64,000 nt of DNA from Globodera rostochiensis (lineage: Eukaryota > Nematoda > Chromadorea > Rhabditida > Heteroderidae), in the NCBI GenBank assembly GCA_018350325.1, contig JAEVLN010000001.1:361501-425500 (forward strand), written 5' to 3'. Below the pieces are notes generated by a model. The model was not told the origin of the DNA. It worked only from the letters and a program-made list of their open reading frames with translations, and made no database searches. The position numbers and the translations under genes are program-made. Below are positions 45,627 to 63,129 of this stretch, piece after piece (the stretch's first letter is position 1; each line of letters opens with the position of its first letter).

Positions 45627-48600
45627 ATGCAAATGGAGTCCAAAGTGGATTTTAAAGATCTCAAACTGGATAATTATTCCAACTCATCAAATCTAAATTC
45701 CGTTGAGCTTGAGTCGGAGTTAATTCGCTTGACCTGCCACTTTGACAGACGAGTCCGGACTTTTGCTGTGAGAGCGCTGGAACAAATATGCGGAGAGATT
45801 GGGTCGATGAGGGTGGCGGCTAAGGCGTGTCTGAGTTTAGAATATTATGCTCATTTGGCGAAGCTATGCAAAAACAGCGAACAAAATGTACGTGTAGCTG
45901 CACTTCGTATTCTCACCAGATTTGCCTTCGTATACCCTGAAGAGTTAAATTTTAACAAATTATTCGAAAGGTCAATATGTATTTAGGAAAGTCACTACGT
46001 CAAAAGGCTTCAAAATTCGTCTTCACGACGATGCCTTCTCAATTGTCTGTGATGCAATGAATGACTTGGAAGTTAAGGTTCGAGCACAAGCGGCCAATCT
46101 CTTGGGGACGTTTGAAAATGTCTCGGCGTCTTTCCTTGATCAAACATTGGACAAGAAATTGATGCGGAATATGACTGTAACGACCCTTTCGAGAACATGT
46201 TAATTTTGGTACTTTAGATGCTGAGTGATAGTAATAAAAATGTAAAAAATGTCACAACTGGTGCTGGTTATTTTGGAGGATGGAGCACAGGAAAAAAAAT
46301 GGGTGAAGATGTGCCGATGGAGAAGCAGGAGGAGGAGAGTCAGTCTTTGATCCCAACCGGGTCTTGTGGGGCCTTCGTCACTGCACTCGAGGACGAATTT
46401 ATGGGTGCGTACTTCTAGAATAAAACTCACATTATTTGTTGGCACATTGAGGCGCTGTGGGATTTAGTTGTAATGGTGCATATATTTATTAGGTATAATA
46501 TTTAGCGGTTCGTCAGGCGGCCGTTTATTCATTGGGAAAACTCGCAATGGGTCGACCTGCTTTTGCCAATGCGTGTATTGACCACTTGGCTGATATGTTT
46601 AACGACGAAATACAACAAGTACTTCATTATTTTTTGTTTGTTATGGTTCATATATATAACCAATTTCTTAATACATTAGTTCACAATTTTGCTTATGATT
46701 GCTGTTTACATATTTTGCTTATATTTAGATACGTCTCGACGCGATTCGAGCTTTGACTCCAGTCATTTCACACGGAATCCTTCACCGTGATCAATTGGAC
46801 ACGATTCTGACCGTTGTCGATGTAAGAACACTTTTCTTTGTAACACACCTCCCTTAGACCCGGAATACCATATAGGTAGTTGTCTATAAACAAGTCAGGG
46901 CTTTAACAATACCGCATTCCCACGCGTGTACCTGATTCACTAGTACACGTTTATGTAATTTGTTCCAGTCCGAATTTTTACATGGGCGAATCTTTGGAAA
47001 AACGTTTTTTCTATGCGCGGGGGGGGGAGGGGATCCCCTTCTTTCTCATGAGAACCCTTTATTCCTTGTTCCTATTCTCAATCCTCACTATCAAGACCTT
47101 ACTCACAAAACATGTTTGAGAGGGGCAAGTTTAAAAAGTCGATTTTAAGGGGTGCATTTTTGAGTTTTATTGCATTTTTGTTAGAATTTTCTTTTAATGT
47201 TCGACTTTAGAGCCAAAAAAAATCGGGGAATGGAGTAGAAGAACAACTAAGTTATTCGCGACTCTTTCATTAGAGTGATTGATACTAATCTAAATAGCCC
47301 AGTGTTTTTGACAACTTTTTACGAAAATCGGTTTAACTTGACCAGAAAGCCTATAGCTAGGGGGCCCCCTTATGGTTTTTTTACTCAAAAAATTTTTTGG
47401 AGGGGGGGGGGGGAAGGCATGGCGGCTTGGCTTCTCCCTAGTTACGCCCCTAGCTCTCCTTGACCCCAGATTTAACTAATTCCTCCCCCCTCCCTTTTTT
47501 ACATTTATTTGAATGTTATGTTTAGGATGCAACTGCTGATAATCGAATGGCCTTGCATGCTTTGCTGGCAAAGTGCAATTTGACGGATTCTAATTGTGTT
47601 TTGCAATGTTTAAAAAAATTATTGCACTCTCTTCGTCGATTCCCCATGGACAAATTTTCGATTTTCAGGTTAGTTCGGATTTAGTAACATTCAAAAACTT
47701 GCAGGGGCGTGGCCAGGGGGAGGTCCCCCCTCCCCGAAAACGAATTTTTTGAAAATTTTAGTGATATCCAACTACGTTCTTGAAAACTTGTGCTGTAGAA
47801 TCAATGATTAAGCGGTCTAAATGCTTCAATACTTTTGAGAATGTCAGAAATAAAACGTTCGAAGTTGATGTTTTCGTGATCAGTAGTCTATACCAATGGT
47901 CGTAGCCAGGGGGGGGGAATTCCCCCCCCCCCCCGAAATGAAATTTGAAGAAAAACAAGAGGGGGGACCCTTTTGTTTTTCACTTTTACAATTTTTTGGC
48001 CAATTTTCTTAACAAATTGTCATCAAAAATCAAAAAAAATTTTCTCGGCGGCGCCTATCGGCACCGCCGAGCTCAACATTCCTAAAAAAACTTCAAAAAA
48101 AGTGCCGATTTTTTAAATTTTGGTTGAAAATTTCTTAACAAATCGAGTAAAAAGTTCAAAATTTTCTCGGCGGCGCCTATCGGCACCGCCGACCCCCTCC
48201 GTAAAAAATCGCAAAAAAAATTGCATTTTTGAAAAAATGCACCCCCTAAAATTGAACATTTTTTGGAAAAATTGCTTAACAAAAATGCAATAAAAAGGAA
48301 AAAATACACCCCTAAGAATCGATTTTAAAAAACCAAAAATACACCCCTAAGAATCGAGTTTCCCCCCCCCCCCGAAAATTTTTCCTGGCTACGCCCGGTC
48401 TATACATTTTTACAAGCTAGATCGATTAGCTTATACTTGCACAGATATTCTAAAAACAAAGAGCTTTCAAATAATACTACGATATTAGAACTCGGTTGAC
48501 TTAAAACAGAGTTATGGTTTCTCAACCCGGCCGGGGGAGGGAAACGAAGTGCACCAAAACGATCTACACTCCCCTTGTTTTGAAGTTGTCTCAGTGACAT

Positions 48601-49871
48601 CGGACGGAGGCATCCCTCATTGGTTCAACCACTGATCAACGATTTGTTGGATATTCACCCAATTTTTGACACACCCGAACAAAGCATTGACGACGACTTT
48701 TGTAAGTGGTTTTCATATGCGCAGGGCGAGGGTCGGCTCGAGCGCTGCGTTGTAAAGCCCCGCCGGGAAAATTTTTTCTTGATGACAATTTGTTAAGAAA
48801 TAGGGCCAAAGATTACTAGCGATCTTATTTCTCGCTTTACTTTTCCTACGCTAAGAAAAAGTTTCTTTTTCAAAAATTTGGAATTTTGGTGCGAAGTTGT
48901 TATAGTGGGGAGTGCCCGAGTGCGGCGATGGGGGGGGGGGGGTCTGACCCCCCCCCCCCTTGCGCATGTATGGTGTTTTTAGCGATTTTGTGAGATAAAT
49001 GTAAAAAGGATAATTGTTAAACTTCAGTTCTGATAACTTAAGATTTGGCCAGGCTTATCCTTGTGCTTAACGCGGCTTCCCACCGTTCGGTGATCTGTTC
49101 GCTTATCCCCATTTACGCTTTAAAACATTACCGTTATTTGCGTCGTTCGTGGCCTGACATTGTACCGAAAATTAGCGTACGAAAAGCTAAAAATGGATTT
49201 TGAAAATGTTATGCTCTTAAGGAGTTTGAGCAGGAAAAAGTCTATCACAACGATTCCACCGCCTTTGCCCTGCTCCCGCTGTTAGATGGAGGACCGGAAA
49301 AGACTGAAATTGGCAAGAAAAGCGACTTAAGAACAGCTAGAGTATTAGAAGAAATGAATTGGCCTTTACCAATTATACTTTTCAGGTGCTTGAGCCCAGC
49401 AAAGAATTCCGAAACAACGAAACCATCAGATTTGTTGCTGGACTCCCAACTGGAATATTCATCAGATGTTTGCTTGTGGGTGTTTTGGACGAGGAACTCA
49501 GTCGATTCCGAATTCAGGTTCTTATTTTAATGTGTTGAGCGTGAACCGACAATTTTCAGGTTGAGTACCCAGATCAGACCTTTGACTTTCATCGGCCCAG
49601 ACGTGGAGACTTTTTGCGATTGGACAGTAGAACTGTCCATTTGCAGACGAACGTTGTGGTTTCTGCCCAACGCTGGGCGACTTCGGCATCTGTCATTTTC
49701 ACACCTGGAATTGTTTCCGAAACAAACAACGGAAATGTTTCGCACAAAATTGTTGGGAAGGGAGGATTGAAAGGGCCAAACCAACCGCACATAACTCCTC
49801 TGGCAAGTGCTGAAAATACCGCGAGAAAGTGCAAAATATCCTTCACTATCCATCCGATGCAGCAAGCGTGA
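45627..49871 (+). CDS. ints-4: Integrator complex subunit 4
   Basis: HEAT-repeat scaffold of the Integrator cleavage module (with INTS9/INTS11), acting in nuclear snRNA 3' processing and promoter-proximal termination. Exons match human INTS4 in order: VRVAALRILTRFAFVYPEEL; VRAQAANLLGTFENVSASFL; FGGWSTGKKMGEDVP; GACGAFV-type segment with ALEDEFM; DHLADMFNDEI; RDQLDTILTVVDDAT; HPSLVQPLINDLLDIHPIFD; YRYLRRSWPDIVPKI; then EPSKEFRNNETIRFVAGLP and, at the C-terminus, VHLQTNVVVSAQRWATSA. Between PDIVPKI and EPSKEF I find only a few dozen residues where the human protein has roughly 300, so the helical middle is much reduced or missed. Large introns (46.8-47.5 and 48.7-49.0 kb) are loaded with G/C-run repeats. 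Confidence 0.9.
46985..47460. repeat. G/C-run dispersed repeat in an ints-4 intron
   Basis: Contains G-runs, a 'cgattttaaggggtgcattttt' type segment (47138-47162) and an end reading 'ctagttacgcccctag' near 47438-47455. It belongs to the same family as the hAT-like MITEs, but I could not define both ends. Confidence 0.5.
47894..48397. mobile_element. 504-bp hAT-like MITE with 8-bp TSD
   Basis: Inserted in an ints-4 intron. The left end reads CAATGGTCGTAGCCAGG and the right end is the complement of CGGGCGTAGCCAGG. Both are followed internally by a long G/C run. An exact 8-bp duplication gtctatac flanks it (47886-47893 and 48398-48405). The interior has two copies of a GC palindrome (48044 and 48166) and repeated 'aatacacccctaagaatcga' words. 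There is no coding capacity. Confidence 0.85.
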
Positions 49872-52333
49872 TCTCGTCGGTTCAAACTGTCTAATTTCAG
49901 GACCGGTCGCACTTGACACCAAAATAAAATTGTCAATTAACTATTCGAACACCCAAAATAGCACTAATTCTTGATAAAATGGAGTTTACGTACCAGAAAT
50001 GAAATCCTCATAAATGTATCAATCAAACCGGGTCCCTAATGTACGAATTTTTTTTCAAAGTCGAAAAGGTGTTTCTAGGGGTATTTGGGGGGGGGGGTGT
50101 GGGTTTTGTGTCAACAAAAACAACTTTTTTTTCAGATAAAAAAGTATTTCTAGGGGTTTTCGGGGTCGTAGTGTCCGAATATGACTTCCATTTCGAGCCC
50201 CGAAGCCAAATCCGGACATTTTTCTTCGCATTTTTTCATTAAATTTTATTTCTGATTCGTATTTGTGCAGGCTATGGCCAAATGTCCTTTTTTAAAGATT
50301 TGTCCTTCTTTGGGGTGTCTCAATCATATGTACTTTATTTGGGGTACATGTCCTTTTTTTGTCCTTTATTTGAGATTTCTGTTGGAGCTTTATGAAGAAT
50401 TTTTGTTTAAATTTTGAATAAACTGGACAGATGGCCAAATTTGTTAATTTTCTGAGTTTTTCACATTCTTTTTTGAATTTTCGCTTAAAAATGTTTACGA
50501 GCTAAAATTTTCAAAGAGAATGGAGGTATTGTACTTCCGTTCTGGGGTCACAACTCAAATTTTAAAGCAAATTTCACTCGTAACACTTTTTTGTTGACAC
50601 ATAATCCACAGGTACCATTTGGGATTGACGAATCCGAGTCTGACAGGGTCCAATAAAAATCGAACGTGATTTAGCGGCCGTTATTTAGAAAATTCAAATG
50701 ACCACACTATTTTGTTATCGCAATCTTTATTGTTCTTGAATCGTTTATATAAATATATGCGTTTGCATGGAAATATGAAACAAATACAAAGAATGCGATA
50801 CATTTATTATAATCATTGAACAAAGGTAACGACGGGTAATGTATCAGGCAACAAATCCTTTGAATTGGCAATTCGCGGCACTCGAATGTAGGGCGCTTTG
50901 ATTGGATTGAACTACACAACGCTTTGAAAATAGAAAGAAATGCGCGCAACGATTCTGTTTAGAATATCCAATTTTTATTTCAGGACTTGGCAGACAGACA
51001 CATCGGCCGAGAAATTACATGTTAATAGAACAGAGAGTTGTTCATGTTGTTATCGTTGCGAGCAAAACGATTTATATAAAAAATAAATTATTACTTTACT
51101 ATATGTGAGATGATTAAATATAACAATGCCATAGATACGTATCACGCTGTTGAAGAAAGAAAGTTAGGCACTTTGCTTTTGTGCCCAATTTCGTTTCCTT
51201 TTTTTGTTTGCTTCCAAATGCTTTTTAAGTAATGGAAAACTGAAATTCACTGTGCTCAATTATCCCGTTCATCACTCGAAATACTAGTATAGTAGAATTT
51301 TATCCTTTAAGACTCGATTTTTGGTTTCATTTTCCCATTCACTCAAATGACATTTTTGCTCATTTTAATAGAATTTGGAGTCAAACGGAAAACTAAGAAA
51401 AAGCCATCAGATTGAAAAAAGGGTGAACTGTAGTGAACACCCAACTCAAAAAAGTCATGAATGCCATTGCTGTCTTGAGAAGCTGTGCGCGGAAAAATAC
51501 GACCCAAGTTTTACCCCGGTGCTAAAGTATCCCTTTTACACTGTGACTCAGAACTCAGGACCTATTTTTCCGTGCACAGCTTCTCAAGACACAGCGATCG
51601 GTATATCATCCTTTTGGAGTGGGCGTTCATTGCAGTTTATCCTAAAAAAGAAAAACTCGAAAATACATGATTGTGTTCGGGCGGCACGAAGAGCAAAAAA
51701 AAAGGTACCCATTTCGCCGATAGGATTTCACAACATTTTTTTCAAAATTTATTCACCTTTGTTTGAAATTTTTGCTCTTCCTATTACCTTCGTCCCTCAA
51801 CTCACTAAAAAAATATACCACGAGCTAGCAAGGGGATAAAGTAAGAATTAAAAATATTTGAGAAATTGGTGGAAGAAAAGGGTACTCAATTAATATATTC
51901 AGAGACTTAATAATACTTCTGGGGGCCAGGGACGTACGCAGAAAAAATTTTCGGGAGGGGGGGGGGTCGATTCTTAGGGGTGTATTTTTTGCTTTTTTTC
52001 GAAATGAATGCTATTTTTGAGCTTCTCTCATGATTACAAAAAAATAGGTTAAAACCTGAAATCCCAGCTCTTTTGATGACAATTTGTTAAGAAAATTGGT
52101 CAAAAAGTATAAGTGCAGGGTACCCCGCCCCTATGGTTTTTTTTCTCAAATTCATTTCGGGGGGGGGGGGGGGGGCTGCGTACGGCCTTGCTTGCTGGGG
52201 GCGATACATTTTTGTCGAATACTTCTTCCCTTCTTTGTTCTAATTTCGGGTGCCCCCCCCCCACCTGGTTACGTCAATGAATATATTACTCTCCTATATA
52301 TAAATTAAGGTAAAAAGTAATGGTTAAAAGTTC
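49872..52333. other. Intergenic between convergent ints-4 and raga-1
   Basis: Holds copies of the second dispersed repeat ('ggtgtttctaggggta...', 50060-50165), a 26-bp inverted repeat with a 70-nt loop at 51468-51593, and a complete hAT-like MITE at 51927-52194. The open frame at 51375-51839 overlaps the inverted repeat and matches nothing I know. No gene is supported. Confidence 0.5.
51927..52194. mobile_element. 268-bp hAT-like MITE with 8-bp TSD
   Basis: Left end CAGGGACGTACGCAG, right end the near complement CTGCGTACGGCC (plus a short tail). An exact 8-bp duplication ctgggggc lies at 51919-51926 and 52195-52202. Internal order: G-run, 'tcgattcttaggggtg', 'gatgacaatttgttaag', 'ctatggttttttttct', G-run. 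It sits about 140 bp beyond the raga-1 stop, possibly in its 3' UTR. Confidence 0.85.
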
Positions 52334-54101
52334 TTACTTGCAATCCAACTTTTCAAAATGTTTCCTCGCACTTTGAATATTCCTCAAAAAATCGTTTTAT
52401 CGCCCATAATGGATTAAGGGGGGGGGAGGGGGGTATTTAATAAGTTCATGGGACCAGGGCAGTAGCCAAAAAAAATTTTCCGGGGGGGGGGCAAGCCAAA
52501 AAAAAAAGTCGATTCTTAGGGGTGCATTTTCTGTTTTTATTGTTATTTTTGTTAAGGAAAATTTCCACAAAAAGTTGGATTTTAGAGAGGAGTGTTTCGC
52601 TTTTTTGCATTTTTCTTAAGTAATTTTCCGAAGAGCACCGGCTCTCAAATGGCAGACCAACTGAGCACCTTTTTTTTCTCGAAAAACATTTCGGGTGAGG
52701 GGCCATGGCCCCCCCTGGCTACGGGCCTGCATTGGACTAAAACCACCTAACCTTAGGCCCCCCCCCCTTATCAACTTACATTTTAATGGCGGCAGACGAA
52801 ACATTCCCGTCAGACAGAACAAGCATAACGTAAGTGTTATAAGTGAAGCCTAGAATAACAAGACTAGATTAAAAAAAAGAAATCTGGCACTTTCAATGAA
52901 GGCAGCAAAAGTGCTATTGCGGATTTCGATGCTTTCGAATTGAGAGCCCATTCGACTGAAAATGTATTAAAGCTGGTTGATTAGAAAATGAATGCATTTG
53001 CCTGCACGAAAGTTTGAACTGTTTGATGATGTTTGACACTTTTTCAAAGCGATGGATGTCCTCATGTTTTGCTCGCTGTGCCTGGGCGATTACAAGAAAG
53101 GTGGCCTTCTCAAAGAGCAATATCTGAAGAAGGGATTTAACCAATTTAAGGTTGGAGGACAACTTCATCCGCATCCATAATGTCAGCAAACTTCTTCAGT
53201 TTGTGTTCCATCGAGCTCACATTCGGCACCAATTGATAAACAATGGCTGACCACGCATTGTAGAGCGTTTCGTCCCAAATCGACGAGCGAAAGCATTGGA
53301 TGCTTGGGTTGGTATGCTGACGGAGAGCGGTGGCCTCGGACAGTTGATTAATGTCCCTCTCTTTGTCTTGGAAAATCTAAACTTTAAAAAATTGGACGGA
53401 AATTACTTCTTTTCCTAACTTTATCCCGCATTTCCTCCTGAATGAGATCCATTTTATGCACCAAACAAAAAACTTTGGCGGTCGGTGAATTTTGCATAAG
53501 CGCGTCCAAACATGACTGATAATTTCGGTAGTCCTTCTGCACTTCTCTGCTTTCCACATCAAAAACATAAATGAGAACCTGTGAAAAATAGAGAATATCG
53601 CAACAATTTTAAGGTATCAAACTCTATTAAACAAACTTACAATTATTGTAAATAAGTTAGACCAAATGCTGTTAAAAAAAGTATCCGTAAAAATCGACTG
53701 TTCTTTTCGAAGAATTTGAAATTCGGATTCTACGCCCTCAAACCCCTGAAACACCTTTTACCTGACAAATGTTTTGTTTCTCAAAAAATAGGGGAACAAA
53801 CATGCCTGCACATTTTTGAAAATTTGGTCTCTTTGTGCTGTCATATAATTCTCCATGAATGTTTCCTGTCCACCACAATCCCACAAGTGAAGAACCATAT
53901 TACCCAAAAATCTGAAAAAGTGCAAAACATTATATTCGTATTAATAATGACTAAATAGTACTTGACATGCGCATGTTCCACTTCCATTGTGGGTCCAAGA
54001 CGACTGGTGTCCCTTGCAATGTAATTGGCGAAAATAATTGAGCGCATGCTCGTTTTTCCCGCTCCGCTCTTTCCCATTAGCAAAACTTTTCGTTTTGACA
54101 T
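52334..54101 (-). CDS. raga-1: Rag GTPase RagA/B
   Basis: Ras-like GTPase that, as a heterodimer with RagC, recruits TORC1 to lysosomes in response to amino acids. The start [20 protein letters not shown] contains the P loop. Further motifs are [20 protein letters not shown] (switch I region), [41 protein letters not shown] (guanine specificity), RATFLVI-type [10 protein letters not shown] and [16 protein letters not shown]. The last two exons give [10 protein letters not shown] and [15 protein letters not shown]; the final exon (52382-52334) ends [11 protein letters not shown]. Two introns start with GC (donors at 53804-53805 and 53000-53001). The last intron (52383-52779) holds a hAT-like MITE. 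It is divergent from sec-23. Confidence 0.95.
52455..52729. mobile_element. 275-bp hAT-like MITE in the last raga-1 intron
   Basis: Ends CAGGGCAGTAGCC and GGCTACGGGCCTG are inverted repeats with one or two mismatches. Flanking octamers are catgggac (52447-52454) and cattggac (52730-52737), an 8-bp duplication with one change. The interior has the same G-run and 'tcgattcttaggggtgc' modules as the other copies. Confidence 0.82.
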
Positions 54102-54696
54102 TTGTAAAATGTTCAACAGATAAATATTTTACATTCAGAGAAGAGCAAGCTTTTGATTTTCTTAACTTATACAGGGACGTTTGTTAAGAAAATTGATCCA
54201 AATTACGAATGTTGCACACCCTATGGTTTTTTTTCTCCATTTCAGGGGGCATGCCCCCCACCCCTGGCTACGGGCCTGGTTTGAAGTTGTCATTCCGACA
54301 TTTTTTTATCCGCTAAACACGAGTCTGATTATATTTTTCATATTTAACAATTTCCCAATGCGCTTGACAAAATTATTAGGTGGCATACATTGCAAAATTT
54401 GATCAAAATGTATTCAAATGCATCGTCAGTCGGATTGGACCATTTTTTAAAATTTTTGTTCGATTCATTTGGGTAACGATCTTCTGTCCGCTTTAAATAT
54501 GGCGAAGTGTATGAATCAAATAAAAAAAAAATCTCCACGTTGAACGTCGATCATTGAATTAATGGAGCCCTTTTCCACAAGTTTCGGTTTTTACGCTTCT
54601 CAGGTTTGAGTTAAACCGAAAGATTTACATTTCTATATTTTTCAAACAAACAACAACTTAAATTGTTCTCTCCCATTCTAAAATAGAATTAAAATA
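54102..54696. other. Divergent promoter region, raga-1 / sec-23
   Basis: Contains a partial hAT-like copy at 54172-54278: a left end CAGGGACG, 'ttgttaagaaaattgatcc', and a right end ggctacgggcctg. Flanking octamers do not match, so it is truncated or rearranged. The remaining 400 bp is AT-rich. Confidence 0.5.
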
Positions 54697-60408
<5,712 letters not shown>

Positions 60409-60654
60409 TTCTTTATGAATGCAAGCAAGTCCGACCATTCTGAGTTAAGCAAAGCTTGTTATTTTCCGTAATCATGTCATTTCTAGACTTTATTTTGTTT
60501 CTTCATTTGTTCCACCATTTTGGTTTCATGTGATTTATTTATAATTATCGGAATTTGTAGTTTTAGAATTCTTTTGAATTGAAAGGTGTGATACTTTTTT
60601 CAAAATGTTTTAAATTTTGTTTTTCTTTTTTTTGCTAAACTTTTGAGAATCACT

Positions 60655-63129
60655 ATGTGCAGTCGGGGTCAGAAAGATAATGCCCTGACGAAGCTTATGA
60701 GTGTAGCGGAAGTGATGTTGGACGTGTTGAAGTTCTTGAATTATTATGAATGCTGCCAAATGGAATGGACTTCGAAGCTCTTTCGTTTGATGGTCGATCG
60801 CTATAGGAATGAATTGGCGTTGTGCAGTTTTTACCAAATACAACTGGTAAGTCAGCATTGGCGGTTTCTGATGCGTCTCGCGGCATTAGAACCGACGGTA
60901 CTCATAAGCGGACCCCTACAAATTTAAAAACGTTTTTATTTCGAAGTACGTACCTGGAAATAGCGGTACACATCGGTTCAGTGCCAGCAATTAAAAAGTG
61001 TAACTTTTTTAAACCAATTAAACGAAACCCCAACTCGGCTCTTATGCAGTTTAGGCCCGTAAAAAATAAATTAAAAAATTTTAAAAGTCGATAAAAAGGT
61101 GTTTCTAGGGGTATTCGGGGGCGTAGAAGCCGATTCTGATCTCTGTTTCGACCACTGAATCCCGGGCCCGGGTTCGAACATTTTTTCGGAAACAAAATTA
61201 CAACTAGATGCAAATGATCGAATTAATGCTTTTTGAATGATTTTCGGCTAAGATTTGAGGGTGAAATTTATTGGGAAATTTTTATCGATCCTGAAAAAAT
61301 TAGGTTAACAAAAAAAAAAATGGGCTGCATAAGAGCCCCCCACTCATTCATACCCCTAACTCATTCACAACCAAGATCGTGCCAATAACTTGCTTCACCT
61401 GAACCGATTCAGCAAATCTTAACGCCAATCGAAAGACCTCGAAGAGTTGAAGCTAACATTAAGTTAAAGCTTTGTGATTGGACAGGTTTCATAAGTTATG
61501 GCCAGAAAACCCTCAAGACGAAATTTTTAATTCTCAAGTGTTAAGGCCATAACTTTGAAACCTGTCCAATCACAAAAACTTGATGTTAGCTTCAACTCTT
61601 CGAGGCTTTCGTTGAGTTTAAAAAAGTTAATAGTCTTTCAATTGCTGGCACTGAACCGTGCGACACTGGAAGTGGTACTAATCTATGGGACTCATAAAAT
61701 GGACTAGAACTCTCTGTAACTTATACATTCTTATATGCTATGTCAAGGGCCGTATCTAGATTTTCGGGGGAGGGGGAAGTCGATTTTTAGGGGTGTATTT
61801 TTCCTTATTATTGCATTTTTGTTGATTTTCATAGCAATTTGTTAAGAAAATTGGTCAAAATGTGAAATAAAATCCCTTGCTTATCGATGCTTTTTTGAAG
61901 GATATTAAAGTCGTTTGATAAAACCACATGTTTTCAGATCCCTGAGCCCGCAGTTTCGCTCACATCATACCGTCGGGCTTTTGAAATTACTGAGGATTTT
62001 TACCATGAAAATGGTCCGTTGGAAGAGTTGCCAAGTGTCGAAGAGATGGAAAATGAAGTAAAAATGCCGTTTTGGTCCTGAGCATTGCTTTCTGTTCCTA
62101 AGGGATGGACGCGGCTTCTTGATCAAAAACTGCCTCTTTTTGCTTTCCCCGATGCTTCCTTTGCCTTGCAAATTCAGCATGACGCAGTTGACAGTTACCT
62201 TCTGTTCATCACCAAAGAGGGTGAGTTGAGTTCAAAAATAAAACGCAATTACTTATAATGACATAACAGATGACGGGAAGCCGAAACTGTGTTTGGAGCT
62301 CCCTTTATACGCCGAAAGCGCCGAAGATCTCTCTCTAATCCGTTTCTGGCTTCTTCAGCTTTCTCGCGTCCATTTTTGGTGGATGGACTTGGGTTTGAGA
62401 ACATTACTGGTCCTAAAGTATGCTCTTTTATGCGTTTCGTTTTCTTTAGGTCGCTTCTTCTTCAATCCTGATATGGTCAGCGCTCTTCTGTCCCCGTCAA
62501 GAAAGGCCCGGTCACTCCGTTCTCGGCCGTTCGACCTCCACAGTCACCAATTGTCGCTCAAAGTTGGCGTGCCCGACGAGCTTCACAACGGACGCTTTCT
62601 GCGATTTGTTTCGACTTGTGTAACGACCGGTTATCTGACGCTTCGTTGTGGAATTTACTTTGAAGGTATCCTCGACCTGCTCCTGAAGGTGGGATTTACG
62701 TTACCAAACTCGTCCTACAGCTCAGCGGAGTTTAGAATGGCTCCCGCATTGGATCGGTCGTGGTCCCTGTTGGGCCTGTTCACTCAACGGTGGAACTGCA
62801 GAATCTGATCATTTATGTGAGTGAGAAAAAGCGTGCAAGTCAAAACTGCTTATTTCTAGCATGCTGAGAACGCGTTGAATCCGTTGACCATGGTCGGGAC
62901 CATTGAGTTTAACACTGTTGACGATTTTCCATGGCCCGATCTTCGCTCTTCAAAATGTCTCGGAAGGACTGTGGAGAATGACCTCACCCACTCGAAGTAT
63001 TCACTGTCCAACTCGCACCTTCCGAACGTGCGCTTCACCGTCACCATTGGCCATTTGCACGGGAGCAACGAATTCAAACGCTTTTCTATCCAACGGATCG
63101 TCGATAACCCCAAAGAAAGCGTCATTTAA
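60655..63129 (+). CDS. F-box-like nematode protein
   Basis: Probably an SCF-type substrate adaptor, but only the first exon gives a hint: VAEVMLDVLKFLNYYECCQM followed by TSKLFRLMVDRYRNE resembles an F-box. Exon 1 (60655-60846) ends at a strong gtaagt donor. After a 1.1-kb repeat-filled intron the gene resumes at 61939 (IPEPAVSLTSYRRAFEI). It continues through GWTRLLDQKLPLFAFPDASF, DGKPKLCLELPLYAESAEDL and HQLSLKVGVPDELHNGRFLR, and a last exon from about 62861 (MVGTIEFNTVDDFPWPDL...) stops at 63129. Exon borders between 62.4 and 62.86 kb are uncertain. Such F-box-like proteins are, to my knowledge, expanded in cyst nematodes. It starts 246 bp after the sec-23 stop. Confidence 0.5.
60969..61665. 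repeat. Foldback repeat in the F-box-like gene's first intron
   Basis: Outer arms of about 40 bp are inverted copies (starting cggttcagtgccagcaatt at 60969 and its complement ending at about 61665). An inner inverted repeat spans 61420-61620, with arms of about 75 bp including 'cctcgaagagttgaagctaac' and 'gattggacaggttt'. A piece of the second dispersed repeat ('ctaggggtattcgg', 61100-61150) lies between. No target duplication was identified. Confidence 0.7.

Noticed and set aside
51375..51839. 154-residue plus-strand ORF
   Set aside because: It overlaps an inverted repeat and its sequence matches no known family.
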